64,000 nt of DNA from Verrucosispora sp. NA02020 (lineage in GTDB: Bacteria > Actinomycetota > Actinomycetes > Mycobacteriales > Micromonosporaceae). The notes beneath the pieces were generated by a model. The model saw only the letters and a program-made list of their open reading frames with translations. It searched no databases and had not been told where the DNA came from. Every line of letters starts with the position of its first letter. Position 1 is the stretch's first letter. Shown piece by piece: positions 24,495 to 33,194 of this stretch. A program made the translations under genes and the position numbers. The stretch is taken from contig NZ_CP054923.1 of NCBI RefSeq assembly GCF_013364215.1, positions 4,898,001-4,962,000 of the forward strand, written 5' to 3'.

Positions 24495-25106
24495 CTAGTC
24501 CGAGCGGTCGTCGAGAGAGGCGAGGATGAGTTCCCGTGCGGCGTGGACCGTGGATGAGCAGGTGGCCGGATCCCGGCCGATGCGTTCCGCGCCCGCGCGC
24601 ATGACGCCGGAGAGCAATTCCACCGCGAGGTGCACATCGCCGACATCGCGGAACTCGCCGCGTTCGACGCCGTCCCGGACGACGTTCTCGACCTCGACGA
24701 CTATCGCGTGGAACGGGCTGTCCGGCCCCTTCGGCAGTTCGCCGAACGGCAGACCGAAACCGGGCCGGAACATGAGCTGGAGAACCGGGTCCTGGAACGC
24801 GACCAGGACCGTCTCGATGATCTCCCGCATCCGCTCCGCAGCCGGGTCTGTAGAACGTGCGGCGATCGTGGCCACCCGATCGACCGTGGGCTGACCCACC
24901 CGGTGAGTCAATGCCAGGACCAGCGCCGCCTGGTCCCGGGCGTAGTTGTACAGCGTGTTGCGTGCGAGCCCGGCACGGGTCGCGATGTGGCCCATGTTGA
25001 TCGAGTCGTAGTCGCGTTCGAGCAGGAGCTGCCGCATCGCCTCGGCGAGATCGACCCAGACCATCGCGTGGTGTTCCTCGATGCTGGCTCCACGAATCCG
25101 CGGCAT
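24495..25106 (-). CDS. TetR-family transcriptional regulator
   Basis: About 203 residues. The N-terminal HTH reads LAEAMRQLLLERDYDSINMGHIATRAGLARNTLYNYARDQAALVLAL. The C-terminal ligand domain is all-helical and unassigned. ATG 25106 has GGAAGG. It lies directly downstream of, and in the same direction as, an SDR gene whose promoter carries two 13-bp palindromes, likely its operators. Confidence 0.92.
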   Translation of the reverse strand: MPRIRGASIEEHHAMVWVDLAEAMRQLLLERDYDSINMGHIATRAGLARNTLYNYARDQAALVLALTHRVGQPTVDRVATIAARSTDPAAERMREIIETVLVAFQDPVLQLMFRPGFGLPFGELPKGPDSPFHAIVVEVENVVRDGVERGEFRDVGDVHLAVELLSGVMRAGAERIGRDPATCSSTVHAARELILASLDDRSD

Positions 25107-25133
25107 CCGGTCATCCTTCCCTACGGCAGTGGG

Positions 25134-25988
25134 TCATCCGGTGGCTGCCTTCGGGTAGTGGCGGCGCAGGTTGGCGGCGATGACGTGGTCGAGCATCCGA
25201 TCGGAGAGCAGCCGGGTCAGGCTGATGACCAGGGCGGCATCACGGCCGATCGTGTAGCGGGTACGCGGCCTGCGGGCCGTCACGGCCTTCGCGATGACCT
25301 GGGCGGCGGCGTCGGCCGTCACGCCTGACGCCGTACCCGTCTCCATCAACGTGTTGATCGCCTGGATCAGGCTGCCGTACCGGGCGTCCTGCTCCGGCGT
25401 CATCTCGGCAGCCAATTCGTTCGCCGTGGCGACCCCACGGGCGGCCATCTTCGTGCGGACGCCGCCGGGCTCGACCACGACCACCGGCACGCCCAGCGGC
25501 GCGACCTCCCGCCGCAGCGAGTCGCTCACCGCTTCCAAGGCGAACTTCGCCCCGGCGTACGCCCCGTACGTCGGCATGGCGGCCTTACCGCCGATCGAGC
25601 TGATATTGACCACGCGGCCCTTGCCGCGCAACAGCGCGGGCAGGAGCGCCTGGGTGACAGCGACATGGCCGAACAGGTTGACCTCGAACACCCACCGCCA
25701 CTGCGCCATCGGCAGTGCCTCGACCGGCGCGTTCACCTGGATTCCTGCGTTGTTGACGAGAGCGTGCAGCGCACGCGGATCGTGGTCGACCCGTGCGGCG
25801 AGTGCCGCCACCTGCTCGGCTCTGGTGATGTCGAGAATGACCGGTTCGATGCCGGTCGCACGGACGGCGTCGGCGTCGCGGTCGCGTCGCACACCGGCCA
25901 GCACGTGAAATCCCTGGCGGGCCAGTTCGCGGGTGGTTGCGGCACCCATGCCGGTGGAAGCACCGGTGACCACGATCAGCTTCTGCAT
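25134..25988 (-). CDS. Short-chain dehydrogenase/reductase (classical SDR)
   Basis: About 284 residues. The NAD(P) motif is VVTGASTGMGAATTRELA, the Asn motif is LVNNAGIQVNAPVEALP, the catalytic Ser is in VVNISSIGGKAAMPTYGAYAGAKFALEAVSDSL with Tyr-x-x-x-Lys, and PGGVRTKM follows. The C-terminus is longer than minimal SDRs, as in retinol-dehydrogenase-like members. Start ATG 25988 follows a TATAAG box with two TetR-type operators upstream. It forms an operon with the following tetR gene (27-nt gap). Confidence 0.92.
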   Translation of the reverse strand: MQKLIVVTGASTGMGAATTRELARQGFHVLAGVRRDRDADAVRATGIEPVILDITRAEQVAALAARVDHDPRALHALVNNAGIQVNAPVEALPMAQWRWVFEVNLFGHVAVTQALLPALLRGKGRVVNISSIGGKAAMPTYGAYAGAKFALEAVSDSLRREVAPLGVPVVVVEPGGVRTKMAARGVATANELAAEMTPEQDARYGSLIQAINTLMETGTASGVTADAAAQVIAKAVTARRPRTRYTIGRDAALVISLTRLLSDRMLDHVIAANLRRHYPKAATG

Positions 25989-26007
25989 GTCCGCACTCTG
26001 CCTTATA

Positions 26008-26042
26008 CGACAACCTGTCGTCAAGATTGCGACAACATGTCG
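26008..26042. promoter_or_regulatory. Two tandem 13-bp palindromes, candidate TetR operators
   Basis: cgacaacctgtcg (26008-26020) and cgacaacatgtcg (26030-26042) each have cgaca/tgtcg arms with a 3-nt centre and lie 22 bp apart, about two DNA turns, immediately upstream of the SDR -10 box. Confidence 0.7.
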
Positions 26043-26150
26043 CGAACCTGCGTCACGCTGGTCATGACCTGACGAAGCCGGAGACGGGCGAGCGGGAGAA
26101 GCGGGCCGTCTTCGTCAGGCCGGCGGACCGACGCCGCAGCTCTGGTGGTC

Positions 26151-26696
26151 TCAGTTCCGGGCCGTCTCCGAAGCGTCGGGCGCCCACCAGCGGGCCGTGG
26201 CGGGCGGGCCATCCTGCTGCGCCTCGATCGCCCGGATGTGCCGGTACGCGATCCACAGCGGCGGGAACGCCCCGACCGCGAAGGACAGGTCCACCACGGT
26301 CCAGAACCACGGGATCTCCCGCAACGGCCCACAGATCAACGCCAGCGGCACGATCCCGACACAGGCGATCATGCCGAGTTGCACCACCCAGACGTTTCGC
26401 ACTGGATCGCGCAACGGCCCCCAGAACGCCACCGCGAGCACCAGGTGGGCGAACGCGAGCCAGTCGGTCCCGTACCGCATGAACGGATAGCGCTCGCCAG
26501 TCTCGACTAGCCCCACGTGGACCCGCTCGATCCAGCCGACCAGCGCCGGTAGCTGGTCGGCAACGGGGTCGGCCGCCCGTAGCAGCCACCGCACCTCGAT
26601 TTCGAGCGGAAACGCGGTCACCCCGCTGAGGAACAGTCCCACCACCACGACCCACAGCCAGCCACGGACCCGCCGTAGACGCATCTCGATATCCAC
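26151..26696 (-). CDS. Integral membrane protein, four helices
   Basis: About 181 residues. Four predicted helices: LWVVVVGLFLSGVTAFPL, LAFAHLVLAVAFWGPL, VWVVQLGMIACVGIVPLALICGPL and FWTVVDLSFAVGAFPPLWIAYRHI. The extracellular loop between helices 1 and 2 is about 55 residues. I recognise no catalytic motif. GTG 26696 follows TAGCCT by 6 nt, so the gene seems leaderless; ATG 26684 is the alternative. Confidence 0.75.
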   Translation of the reverse strand: MDIEMRLRRVRGWLWVVVVGLFLSGVTAFPLEIEVRWLLRAADPVADQLPALVGWIERVHVGLVETGERYPFMRYGTDWLAFAHLVLAVAFWGPLRDPVRNVWVVQLGMIACVGIVPLALICGPLREIPWFWTVVDLSFAVGAFPPLWIAYRHIRAIEAQQDGPPATARWWAPDASETARN

Positions 26697-26702
26697 ACCG
26701 TC

Positions 26703-26708
26703 AGGCTA
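26703..26708 (-). promoter_or_regulatory. -10 box TAGCCT
   Basis: Minus-strand TAGCCT 6 nt before GTG 26696. Confidence 0.5.
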
Positions 26709-26855
26709 ATGCGGTGTGCAGGAACGTCGGCGGTGTCCCCCGGGGTGCAGCCGGCATTCCGGCACGGCGAGGTCGGGCCCGGCACGAACACGCGGATCAT
26801 CCCGTGGGGAGATCCGTCCGCTCCGTCTCGACGAGTTGCCCGTCTGCGCTGTGGC

Positions 26856-27380
26856 TCAGTCGAGCCAGCAAATCACCGCATCGCCGTCCTTGGCTGCTGC
26901 GGCGAAGAAACTGCGGGCGTCCGGCAGGAAGTGGGCCGCCCACTCCAGCGTGCCGGGACGCTCCCAGATACTGGGGTAGACCTCCGCCCGGGTCAGCTCC
27001 TGCGGGTCAACGCCGCGAACGAGGTCGTCCTCGGTAAGCGTGGCCAGGGCCGATGCCGCAGCCGCGACCTGGTCCGGGGTCAGATACGAGGGTGGCCCGT
27101 AGCCCCAGTCGTCGTCGAGGTTGTCCAGGAAGTCGAACATCTCCTCGCTGTCGGGTTCGACGTCCGGCGACTCCACGAACTCCTCTGCTCCCAGCACCAG
27201 CGGAATCTCGAAGCCCAGCCGGTCGAGGAGGAAGTCGAGGCCGTGCCAGGCATTGTCGGTGGTGGTCCAGCGGTCCGAGTCGTCGTCCCGCGCCGCCATC
27301 GCGACCTCGTGGGCCCAGGGAAGGTCGGCCCGGGCCCGCTCCAGGTCGTCCGGAGAAACCCGCAACCAGTTGCCGTTCAT
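26856..27380 (-). CDS. DUF1877 (YfbM-like) family protein
   Basis: About 174 residues. MNGNWLRVSPDDLERARADLPWAHEVA, the mid-section DNAWHGLDFLLDRLGFEIPLVLGAEEF and the C-terminal YPSIWERPGTLEWAAHFLPDARSFFAAAAKDGDAVICWLD match the DUF1877 pattern. The function is unknown; the protein is soluble and acidic. ATG 27380 is preceded by a GGGGTGGTG-type site. Confidence 0.82.
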   Translation of the reverse strand: MNGNWLRVSPDDLERARADLPWAHEVAMAARDDDSDRWTTTDNAWHGLDFLLDRLGFEIPLVLGAEEFVESPDVEPDSEEMFDFLDNLDDDWGYGPPSYLTPDQVAAAASALATLTEDDLVRGVDPQELTRAEVYPSIWERPGTLEWAAHFLPDARSFFAAAAKDGDAVICWLD

Positions 27381-27570
27381 GCTCACGACACCACCCCTAG
27401 GTATCGCCTGTGACAGCACCGCAGTTCGACGCTGCCTGGGCGTGAGAACCAGCAGGGACGACAGGGCCATCGGCACCATCGCGGTGCCCGTGCCGGTCCG
27501 CGCGAGGTCCTCACTCTGCGGGCTGGACCGACGAGTTCGGGGCAGCGTCGCGCGAGGCACCGCTGATAGG

Positions 27571-28356
27571 TTGCGTATATACGTACTCGATGATCCACGC
27601 CTGTCCGTACGCGTCAGGGACGTTCTCGCGCGGCGGTCTCGGCGAACGACCCGCATGCATGTCGCCGACATCCGGTCGACCGCTGGTCTCCGCGTGGACG
27701 ACCGGATCGAGGCGGCGCCACCCGAGATCGTCGAGGCGATGGTCTGGTTCGAGGAGCGCTACGGCGGCCTCTGGTATCCGCTCCTCGGGTCCAACGGTAT
27801 GGAGCACGGCCTGGGCGGTGTGCCGTTGGCCCATCGCGGCCCGCTCGGTCTGGCCTTCGAGGGCATCGTGGACGGCGACTGGACCTGGCCCGTCGATGTC
27901 CTCGTCGACGGCCGGACCGCCATGGGTCCCGGGCAGTGGTCGTACCGGGTCATCGACAGGTCCGTCGACCAACGTCTGGAGAGCCACGCGCTGCTTCTGT
28001 CGGTGCGCGGCTGGTGTCACCGGACCTTCACCTGCTACACGCCCCGTGACGTCGTCCCGGGGACCGACGAGCGGCACCTACCCCCACCCGTACCGGAGGC
28101 GTCCGGCCCGGCCGAGTGCTGGTGGCTGGACGACGATGCGGGCGTGGCCGTCCAGGCCACGCTGGCCGGATGGCCGCCTGAGCGGGACGAGTGGACCCTG
28201 CGGTACTTCACCCGGACGCCGGCACAGACCGCCGACGCCAGTCCCACCGTCTTCCGGGCCACCGCCCAGGAGACCGTACCGGCACTGTGGTGCACCCTGT
28301 GTTCCCAGCCGATCATCCCAGGACTCACCTGCCCGCGCGCTCGTCCGTCGGAGTGA
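27571..28356 (+). CDS. Hypothetical protein with a C-terminal Cys pair
   Basis: About 261 residues if TTG 27571 is the start (RIYVLDDPRLSVRVRDVLARR); ATG 27656 is a shorter alternative of 233 residues. The body contains PPEIVEAMVWFEERYGGLWYPLLGSNGMEHGL, reminiscent of SUKH/SMI1-like folds, then a Trp-rich segment, and ends in LWCTLCSQPIIPGLTCP, a possible Cys3 metal site. Codon bias supports the frame from 27656 and weakens before it. The family is not recognised. It is divergent from the DUF1877 gene; SUKH-like proteins often act as toxin immunity factors, but no toxin adjoins it. Confidence 0.6.
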   Translation: MRIYVLDDPRLSVRVRDVLARRSRRTTRMHVADIRSTAGLRVDDRIEAAPPEIVEAMVWFEERYGGLWYPLLGSNGMEHGLGGVPLAHRGPLGLAFEGIVDGDWTWPVDVLVDGRTAMGPGQWSYRVIDRSVDQRLESHALLLSVRGWCHRTFTCYTPRDVVPGTDERHLPPPVPEASGPAECWWLDDDAGVAVQATLAGWPPERDEWTLRYFTRTPAQTADASPTVFRATAQETVPALWCTLCSQPIIPGLTCPRARPSE

Positions 28357-28470
28357 GACAAGCAGCCTGTTGACGACGAGCCGCCGCCACTCACCCGCGT
28401 CGCCGTGTCATCGATCGCCGGGACTGACAGAATCGTGGTCACGGAGCCGATGCACGGGCGAGGGGAATCC

Positions 28471-28878
28471 ATGAGCGACTGGAACGAAAAGGTCATCGCC
28501 GAGTTTCGCGCCAACGGAGGGCAGGTGGGTGGCCAGTTCGAGGGCGCACCGCTGCTGCTGTTGCACACCGTCGGCGCCAGGAGCGGCCAGACGCGCGTGA
28601 GCCCGATGATGTACCAGCAGCTGGACGGCGGCTACGCCGTGTTCGCGTCCAAGGCCGGGGCACCCACCAACCCCGACTGGTACCACAATCTCGTCGCGCA
28701 TCCGCAGATCCGGGCGGAGATCGGCACGGACACGGTCGAGCTGGTCGCCCGGGTCGCCGAGGGTGACGAACGGGAGCGGATCTGGAGCGCGCAGAAGGCC
28801 GCCTACCCGGGCTTCGCCGACTACGAGCGCAAGACCACCCGCCAGATCCCGGTCGTCGTCCTGGAACCTGCGCCGTAG
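28471..28878 (+). CDS. F420/deazaflavin-dependent nitroreductase family protein (DDN-like)
   Basis: About 135 residues. The DDN signature is complete: VIAEFRANGGQVGGQFEGAPLLLLHTVGARSGQTRVSPMMYQQ, then YAVFASKAGAPTNPDWYHNLVAHPQIRAEIG and YERKTTRQIPVVVLEP. Members use coenzyme F420H2 to reduce quinones or nitro compounds; the physiological substrate is unknown. ATG 28471 has GAGGGGAA upstream. Confidence 0.92.
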   Translation: MSDWNEKVIAEFRANGGQVGGQFEGAPLLLLHTVGARSGQTRVSPMMYQQLDGGYAVFASKAGAPTNPDWYHNLVAHPQIRAEIGTDTVELVARVAEGDERERIWSAQKAAYPGFADYERKTTRQIPVVVLEPAP

Positions 28879-28934
28879 GCGGACGACACCGTCTCGTTGA
28901 CCTGAACCGGGGTTGAGGTGCTTCACTGGCGGCC

Positions 28935-29651
28935 ATGGATCTTGACGGTGTGCGCGTCGCCATCACCGGCGCAGCACGTGACACGGGTCGACTGCTCACC
29001 GAGGCGTTCGCCGCACGCGGTGCGCAGGTCTTCCTCTCGGCCCGCGACGTGGTGGCGGCGCGGCACGTCGCGGATGAGATCAACCGGCGCGGAGCGGGCC
29101 GCGCCGAGGCATTCTCCTGTGACCTCGCCGCGCCGGACTCGGTGCGGGAATTCGCGGCGGCCCTGGCCGACCGCACGAGCCACCTCGACGTGCTGGTCAA
29201 CAACGGTGCCGCCTACATCCACGGTGACGACCTGGCAGACGTCGCGGACGACACGATCGAGAGCGTGATGGCTGCCGGCGGGACCGGCACCCTCCTGTTG
29301 ACCAAGCACCTGCTGCCGCTGCTGCGCGCGTCGGCACGGCCGGACATCGTCAACATGATCTCCGCCTGTGGCGAGGTGGGCCACCACCGGTCGGGCGCGC
29401 ATCCCGCGTTCTACGCGGCCAAGCACGCCCACGCCGGACTCGCCGAGATCCTGTCGCACCGGCTACGCCCGGAAGGGATCCGAGTTATCTCCCTGTTCCC
29501 ACCGGACTTCGTCCAGGACGGGCCCCGGCGGGCGGACAGCGACCTCACCGCCCAGTCGGTCGTCGACTGCGTCCTCTTCGCGGTGGCACAACCGCGAGAC
29601 TGTTTCATCCGCGAGTTCCGCTTCGAGCAGGTGAACAGCGCGCGTACCTGA
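28935..29651 (+). CDS. Short-chain dehydrogenase/reductase
   Basis: About 238 residues. The dinucleotide motif is VAITGAARDTGRLLTEAFAARGA, where the usual Gly-x-Gly-x-x-Gly end is altered (DTGR). The Asn motif is LVNNGAAYIHGDDL, and active-site Tyr-x-x-x-Lys is in FYAAKHAHAGLAEILSHRL. The catalytic Ser region reads NMISACGEVGHHR. The substrate is unknown. It is convergent with the MTA phosphorylase, with a strong hairpin between. Confidence 0.87.
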   Translation: MDLDGVRVAITGAARDTGRLLTEAFAARGAQVFLSARDVVAARHVADEINRRGAGRAEAFSCDLAAPDSVREFAAALADRTSHLDVLVNNGAAYIHGDDLADVADDTIESVMAAGGTGTLLLTKHLLPLLRASARPDIVNMISACGEVGHHRSGAHPAFYAAKHAHAGLAEILSHRLRPEGIRVISLFPPDFVQDGPRRADSDLTAQSVVDCVLFAVAQPRDCFIREFRFEQVNSART

Positions 29652-29678
29652 ACCATGCGGTACGCGGCGCGCGGCGTT

Positions 29679-29719
29679 CCCGGCGCGGCCACCGGTCCTC
29701 GGACCGGTCCCGCGCCGGG
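29679..29719. terminator. Bidirectional hairpin terminator
   Basis: Outer stem cccggcgcgg/ccgcgccggg (10 bp) and inner stem ccggtcc/ggaccgg (7 bp), separated by small internal bulges, lying between two convergent genes. Confidence 0.8.
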
Positions 29720-29740
29720 ACACCTCACCGCCACCCGAAC

Positions 29741-30544
29741 TCAGGGCAGCGCGATCGGCAGGGCGATGCCGTCCAGACTGTGCGGGCAGGGGCAGTCCCG
29801 CGCGGCCGGTAGCGTGGCGATCGCGTCGAGCAGGAGGCCCCGCAGCCGTTCGGTGTTCTCGCCGAAGACCCGGAACACCTCCTCCTGGGTCACGCCCTGG
29901 CCGCTTCGCACTCCGGCGTCCAGGTCGGTGACCAGGGCGATCGCGCTGTAGCAGAGGGCCAACTCGCGGGCGAGGACCGCCTCCGGGTGACCGGTCATGT
30001 TGATGACCGCACCGCCGATCTGGGTGTACCACCGGGATTCGGCACGGGTGGAGAAGCGCGGTCCTTCCACCACGACCATGGTGCCGCCGTCGTGGGCGTC
30101 GACGCCCCGGCCGGCGGCGGCGGACAGCAGGGCCCGCCGCCCGGCCGGGCAGTACGGGTCGGCGAAGGAGACGTGGGCGGCGCCCTGCTCGTAGTACGTC
30201 TGGATCCGGCCGCTGGTCCGGTCGACGAGCTGATCGGGTACCACGAAGGTGCCGGGGCCGAGGTCCGGCCGCAGGCCGCCCACGGCACAGGGCGCGAGCA
30301 CCTGCCGTACGCCGAGGGACCGCAACGCCCACAGGTTGGCCCGGTACGGGATCCGGCCCGGCGGGTGCCGGTGGTCCCGGCCATGTCGTGGCAGGAACGC
30401 CACCGAACGTCCACCCACGTCGGCGATCGTCACCGCGTCGGAGGGCGGGCCGTACGGGGTCTGGACGGTGTGTTCCGTGGCGCCGTCGAGCAGCGCGTAG
30501 AGACCTGAGCCGCCGATGACGGCGAGGTCAGCAGATGGGGACAC
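29741..30544 (-). CDS. S-methyl-5'-thioadenosine phosphorylase (MTAP/MTIP)
   Basis: Cytosolic nucleoside phosphorylase of about 267 residues. It should split 5'-methylthioadenosine (or methylthioinosine) with phosphate to a purine base and 5-methylthioribose 1-phosphate. Motifs: LAVIGGSGLYALLDGA; FLPRHGRDHRHPPGRIPYRANLWAL; ATMVVVEGPRFSTRAESRWY-like phosphate site; GGAVINMTGHPEAVLARELALCYSAIALVTDLDAG. Start GTG 30544 has GAAGG 7 nt upstream; ATG 30559 and 30568 are alternatives. It is the last gene of the minus-strand arm with a membrane glycosyltransferase and an epimerase, suggesting the methylthio-sugar is used for glycan modification rather than only salvage. Confidence 0.9.
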   Translation of the reverse strand: MSPSADLAVIGGSGLYALLDGATEHTVQTPYGPPSDAVTIADVGGRSVAFLPRHGRDHRHPPGRIPYRANLWALRSLGVRQVLAPCAVGGLRPDLGPGTFVVPDQLVDRTSGRIQTYYEQGAAHVSFADPYCPAGRRALLSAAAGRGVDAHDGGTMVVVEGPRFSTRAESRWYTQIGGAVINMTGHPEAVLARELALCYSAIALVTDLDAGVRSGQGVTQEEVFRVFGENTERLRGLLLDAIATLPAARDCPCPHSLDGIALPIALP

Positions 30545-30648
30545 GAGTTCACCTTCCATAGTCGACATCCCGGCAGGTCCGGGATCGGTCCCGGTCCGGG
30601 ACTCGCGAGCAGTTCGTGTTGATGCGGGAATGCGCTCGGAGCGGGGCC

Positions 30649-32025
30649 CTACCACGCCGTCAACAGCAGGTGGTTGACCGCGAGCGCCACCACTGCCTGC
30701 GCGATGAGCCACGTGCGCCGGCCGGGGCCGGGAATCAGGGCGGCACCGGCCATCAGCCACCCGGTGAAGGGCAGCCAGATGCGTTCGACCTCGGCCTTGC
30801 TGTAGCCGGACAGGTCCGCGGCCACGATCGCCGCCGCCGCGGCAAGGGGCAGCAGCCAGGCGGCGTACCCGGGTCTGCCGTCGAGCAGCCCGATGACGTC
30901 GGCCCTCGACCGCAGCGACGCGACCGCCTGCCACCCGGCGACGGTGGCGCGGCGGAGGACGACCACGGCGGCCGGACCGGCGGCGACGAGCAGGAGCGCC
31001 AGGTTCGCCCACACCCAGTAGCCGTAGGCGCGCCGACTGGCCAGGCCCTGGTAGTAGCGCTCGATCACCAGGTGATAGCCGGCCAGCCAGTCGAAGCCGG
31101 CCGCCGTGAACGCCCCGACGACCAGAGCCGCGCCCCCCAGCGCCCACCACGCGGCGGACCGGTGCCGGCGCCCCAGGATCACCACGGCCACCGCGATCGG
31201 CACCATCAACACCAGGCCATAGGAGAGGTAGCAGCCGAAACCCAGCAGCGCACCGCCGACGAACGCGCCGACCGCGCTGCCCCGGGTCACGCCGTGGGCC
31301 AGCAACGCGACGCCGGTGGCGGTCACACCGGCGAAGAGGCCGTCGGCGGACACCCCGGCCCACACCGCCCCGGGGAACACCACCGCGAACGGCAGGACGA
31401 CGCGCGCCGCGTCGTCGCCGCCGAGCAGTCGCACGGTGTGCGGTACGGCCACGGCGGTGAGCGCGGCGGTCAGGATGCACAGCGCCCCGGCCCAGCCGCC
31501 GCCACTCAACCCGATCCGGTCGAGCCAGACGAACACCAGCAGCGCGCCGGGTGGATGGCCGGAGACGTGGGTGGTCCACGAGTCCGGCTGGAAGTCCAGG
31601 ATCCGGGTGGTGAACGTACTCAGCATGGCGGGGATGTCGGTGACGCCGGGCACCTCGTGCAGGTACTCGTGGCGGGTGGCCAACCGGCCGGCGACGCCGC
31701 GCTGCCAGCCGTCGATCAGCGCCAGGGACAGCGTCCAGGCCACTGCGGCGGCATAGGACGACACGAGCAGCCGCCGCCAGGGCAGGCGGGCGGCCAGCGC
31801 GGGTCCCCGCCAGCAGACCAGGACGGCCACCGCCACCGCCAGCGGAGTGCCGGGGCCGATGTGCGGCCGCCAGTGCGCGTACAGGGGTGCCGCGCTGGCG
31901 TACACCGGACGTCCCAGCAGGTAGAGCACACCGCCGACCACGGCGGCCACGGCGAACAGCCCGACGGCGACCAGCACGGCGATCACGTCGGCCCGTGCCG
32001 TGTCGCGCCGCAGCGCCGTGCTCAT
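30649..32025 (-). CDS. Polytopic membrane glycosyltransferase (GT-C/Rv0541c-like)
   Basis: About 458 residues with roughly 11-12 transmembrane helices. The first extracellular loop is long and carries HEYLHEVPGVTDIPAMLSTFTTRI and HVSGHPPGALLVFVWLDRIGL, resembling the acceptor/donor loop of polyprenyl-phosphate-dependent GT-C enzymes and of the mycobacterial membrane protein Rv0541c. It would act at the outer face of the membrane using a lipid-linked sugar. ATG 32025 overlaps the epimerase stop (ATGA), so the two are coupled. Confidence 0.75.
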   Translation of the reverse strand: MSTALRRDTARADVIAVLVAVGLFAVAAVVGGVLYLLGRPVYASAAPLYAHWRPHIGPGTPLAVAVAVLVCWRGPALAARLPWRRLLVSSYAAAVAWTLSLALIDGWQRGVAGRLATRHEYLHEVPGVTDIPAMLSTFTTRILDFQPDSWTTHVSGHPPGALLVFVWLDRIGLSGGGWAGALCILTAALTAVAVPHTVRLLGGDDAARVVLPFAVVFPGAVWAGVSADGLFAGVTATGVALLAHGVTRGSAVGAFVGGALLGFGCYLSYGLVLMVPIAVAVVILGRRHRSAAWWALGGAALVVGAFTAAGFDWLAGYHLVIERYYQGLASRRAYGYWVWANLALLLVAAGPAAVVVLRRATVAGWQAVASLRSRADVIGLLDGRPGYAAWLLPLAAAAAIVAADLSGYSKAEVERIWLPFTGWLMAGAALIPGPGRRTWLIAQAVVALAVNHLLLTAW

Positions 32026-33071
32026 CCGCGCAGCGGCGCGTGGGCGAACTGCGCGACGCCGTCGGTGAGACGGACCGCCGCGCGGAAGCCGAGTTCGGCT
32101 CGGGCACGGGCCGGTGAGGCCACCACGTGGCGGACGTCGCCGAGCCGGAAGTCGCCGGTGACCACCGGCGCGGGTCCCCCGGCGGCCCGGGCGAGTTCGG
32201 TGGCCATCTGCCCGATGGTGGCCGGATGCCCGGAGGCGATGTTGTAGGCGCGCCACCCGACCCGGCATCCGGTCGCGGCCACCGCCGCCAGGTTGGCCGC
32301 CGCCACGTCGTCGACGTGCACGAAGTCCCGCCGCTGACAGCCGTCCTCGAACACGCGCGGGGCCCGACCGGCGGCCAGCGCCGAGCGGAAGATCGCCGCG
32401 ACTCCGCTGTACGGGGTGTCCTGCGGCATGCCGGGGCCATACACGTTGTGGTAGCGCAGTGCCACCACCGTGCCACCGGTCTGCCGGCACCAGGCCGACG
32501 TCAGGTGCTCCTGGGCCACCTTGGTGGCGGCGTAGACACTGCGCGGGTCCAGCGGCGCCTCCTCGTCGACCAGCCCCGGATCCAGCGCGATGCCGCAGTC
32601 GGGGCAGGGCGGTTCGAACCGCGCGTCGGCCAGGTCGGCGGCCGCACGGGGAGCGGGGCGCACCGCACCGTGCCGGGCGCAGCGGTAGGCGCCCTCGCCG
32701 TAGACGACCATCGAACTGGCCAGCACGAGCCGGTGGATGTCCGCGCGGGCCATCTCGGCGAGCAGGACGGCGGTCCCGAGGTCGTTGCACCCGACGTACT
32801 CGGGCAGGTCGTCGAGGTTGACGCCGAGCCCGACCATGGCAGCCTGGTGCACCACCACGTCGACGCCGGTCAGAGCGTCGGCGACGGAGGCCCGGTCGCG
32901 CAGGTCGACCCGGCGCAGCGGGGCACCGTCCACGGTGTCCGGCAGCGGCGTGCGGTGCGCGCCCGGGTGGCCGGCGTCCACCACGGACACCTGATGACCG
33001 GCGCGGTGCAGCGCGGCGACGACATGGGTCCCGATGAAACCGGCTCCGCCGGTGACGAGTACGTGAGGCAC
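32022..33071 (-). CDS. NAD-dependent sugar-nucleotide epimerase with zinc-like insert
   Basis: Extended SDR of about 349 residues. The NAD motif is VLVTGGAGFIGTHVVAAL, the catalytic Tyr-x-x-x-Lys is Y180AATK, and ALRYHNVYGPGMPQDTPYSGVAAIF and RRDFVHVDDVAAANL are typical. Residues 131-159 hold Cys-x-x-His and CPDC, an insert seen in some dTDP-rhamnose 4-epimerase-like proteins and probably metal-binding. It likely epimerises a nucleotide- or lipid-linked sugar for the neighbouring glycosyltransferases. GTG 33071 lies 6 nt after TAGCGT; first gene of the minus arm. Confidence 0.88.
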   Translation of the reverse strand: MPHVLVTGGAGFIGTHVVAALHRAGHQVSVVDAGHPGAHRTPLPDTVDGAPLRRVDLRDRASVADALTGVDVVVHQAAMVGLGVNLDDLPEYVGCNDLGTAVLLAEMARADIHRLVLASSMVVYGEGAYRCARHGAVRPAPRAAADLADARFEPPCPDCGIALDPGLVDEEAPLDPRSVYAATKVAQEHLTSAWCRQTGGTVVALRYHNVYGPGMPQDTPYSGVAAIFRSALAAGRAPRVFEDGCQRRDFVHVDDVAAANLAAVAATGCRVGWRAYNIASGHPATIGQMATELARAAGGPAPVVTGDFRLGDVRHVVASPARARAELGFRAAVRLTDGVAQFAHAPLRG

Positions 33072-33077
33072 GCGCCG

Positions 33078-33083
33078 ACGCTA
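33078..33083 (-). promoter_or_regulatory. -10 box TAGCGT of the epimerase arm
   Basis: Minus-strand TAGCGT 6 nt before GTG 33071; the same hexamer serves the opposite arm. Confidence 0.55.
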
Positions 33084-33181
33084 GAGCCAGCCGGGCCCCG
33101 CAGGGAGCCGCGCGGACGAGCCGTCAGCGCTCCGTAAGACTTCATCATCGGCTGGTAATACCTGGCCCGCGAGGTCCTCAC

Positions 33182-33187
33182 TAGCGT
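33182..33187 (+). promoter_or_regulatory. -10 box TAGCGT of the GT2 arm
   Basis: TAGCGT 7 nt before ATG 33195. The word cgtaag at ~33133 upstream also occurs upstream of the response-regulator promoter (36761). Confidence 0.55.
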
Positions 33188-33194
33188 CCGCGAC

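Noticed and set aside
27590..28474. Alternative plus-strand frame starting MIHACPYASG over the Cys-pair hypothetical gene
   Set aside because: Its translation is Ser/Arg/Pro-rich without conserved character; the +1 frame ending at 28356 reads as a normal protein.
29741..32476. A 911-codon minus-strand frame that appears to fuse MTA phosphorylase to a long N-terminal extension
   Set aside because: The extension is out of frame over the membrane glycosyltransferase and epimerase genes; good start codons with a ribosome site lie at the phosphorylase itself.
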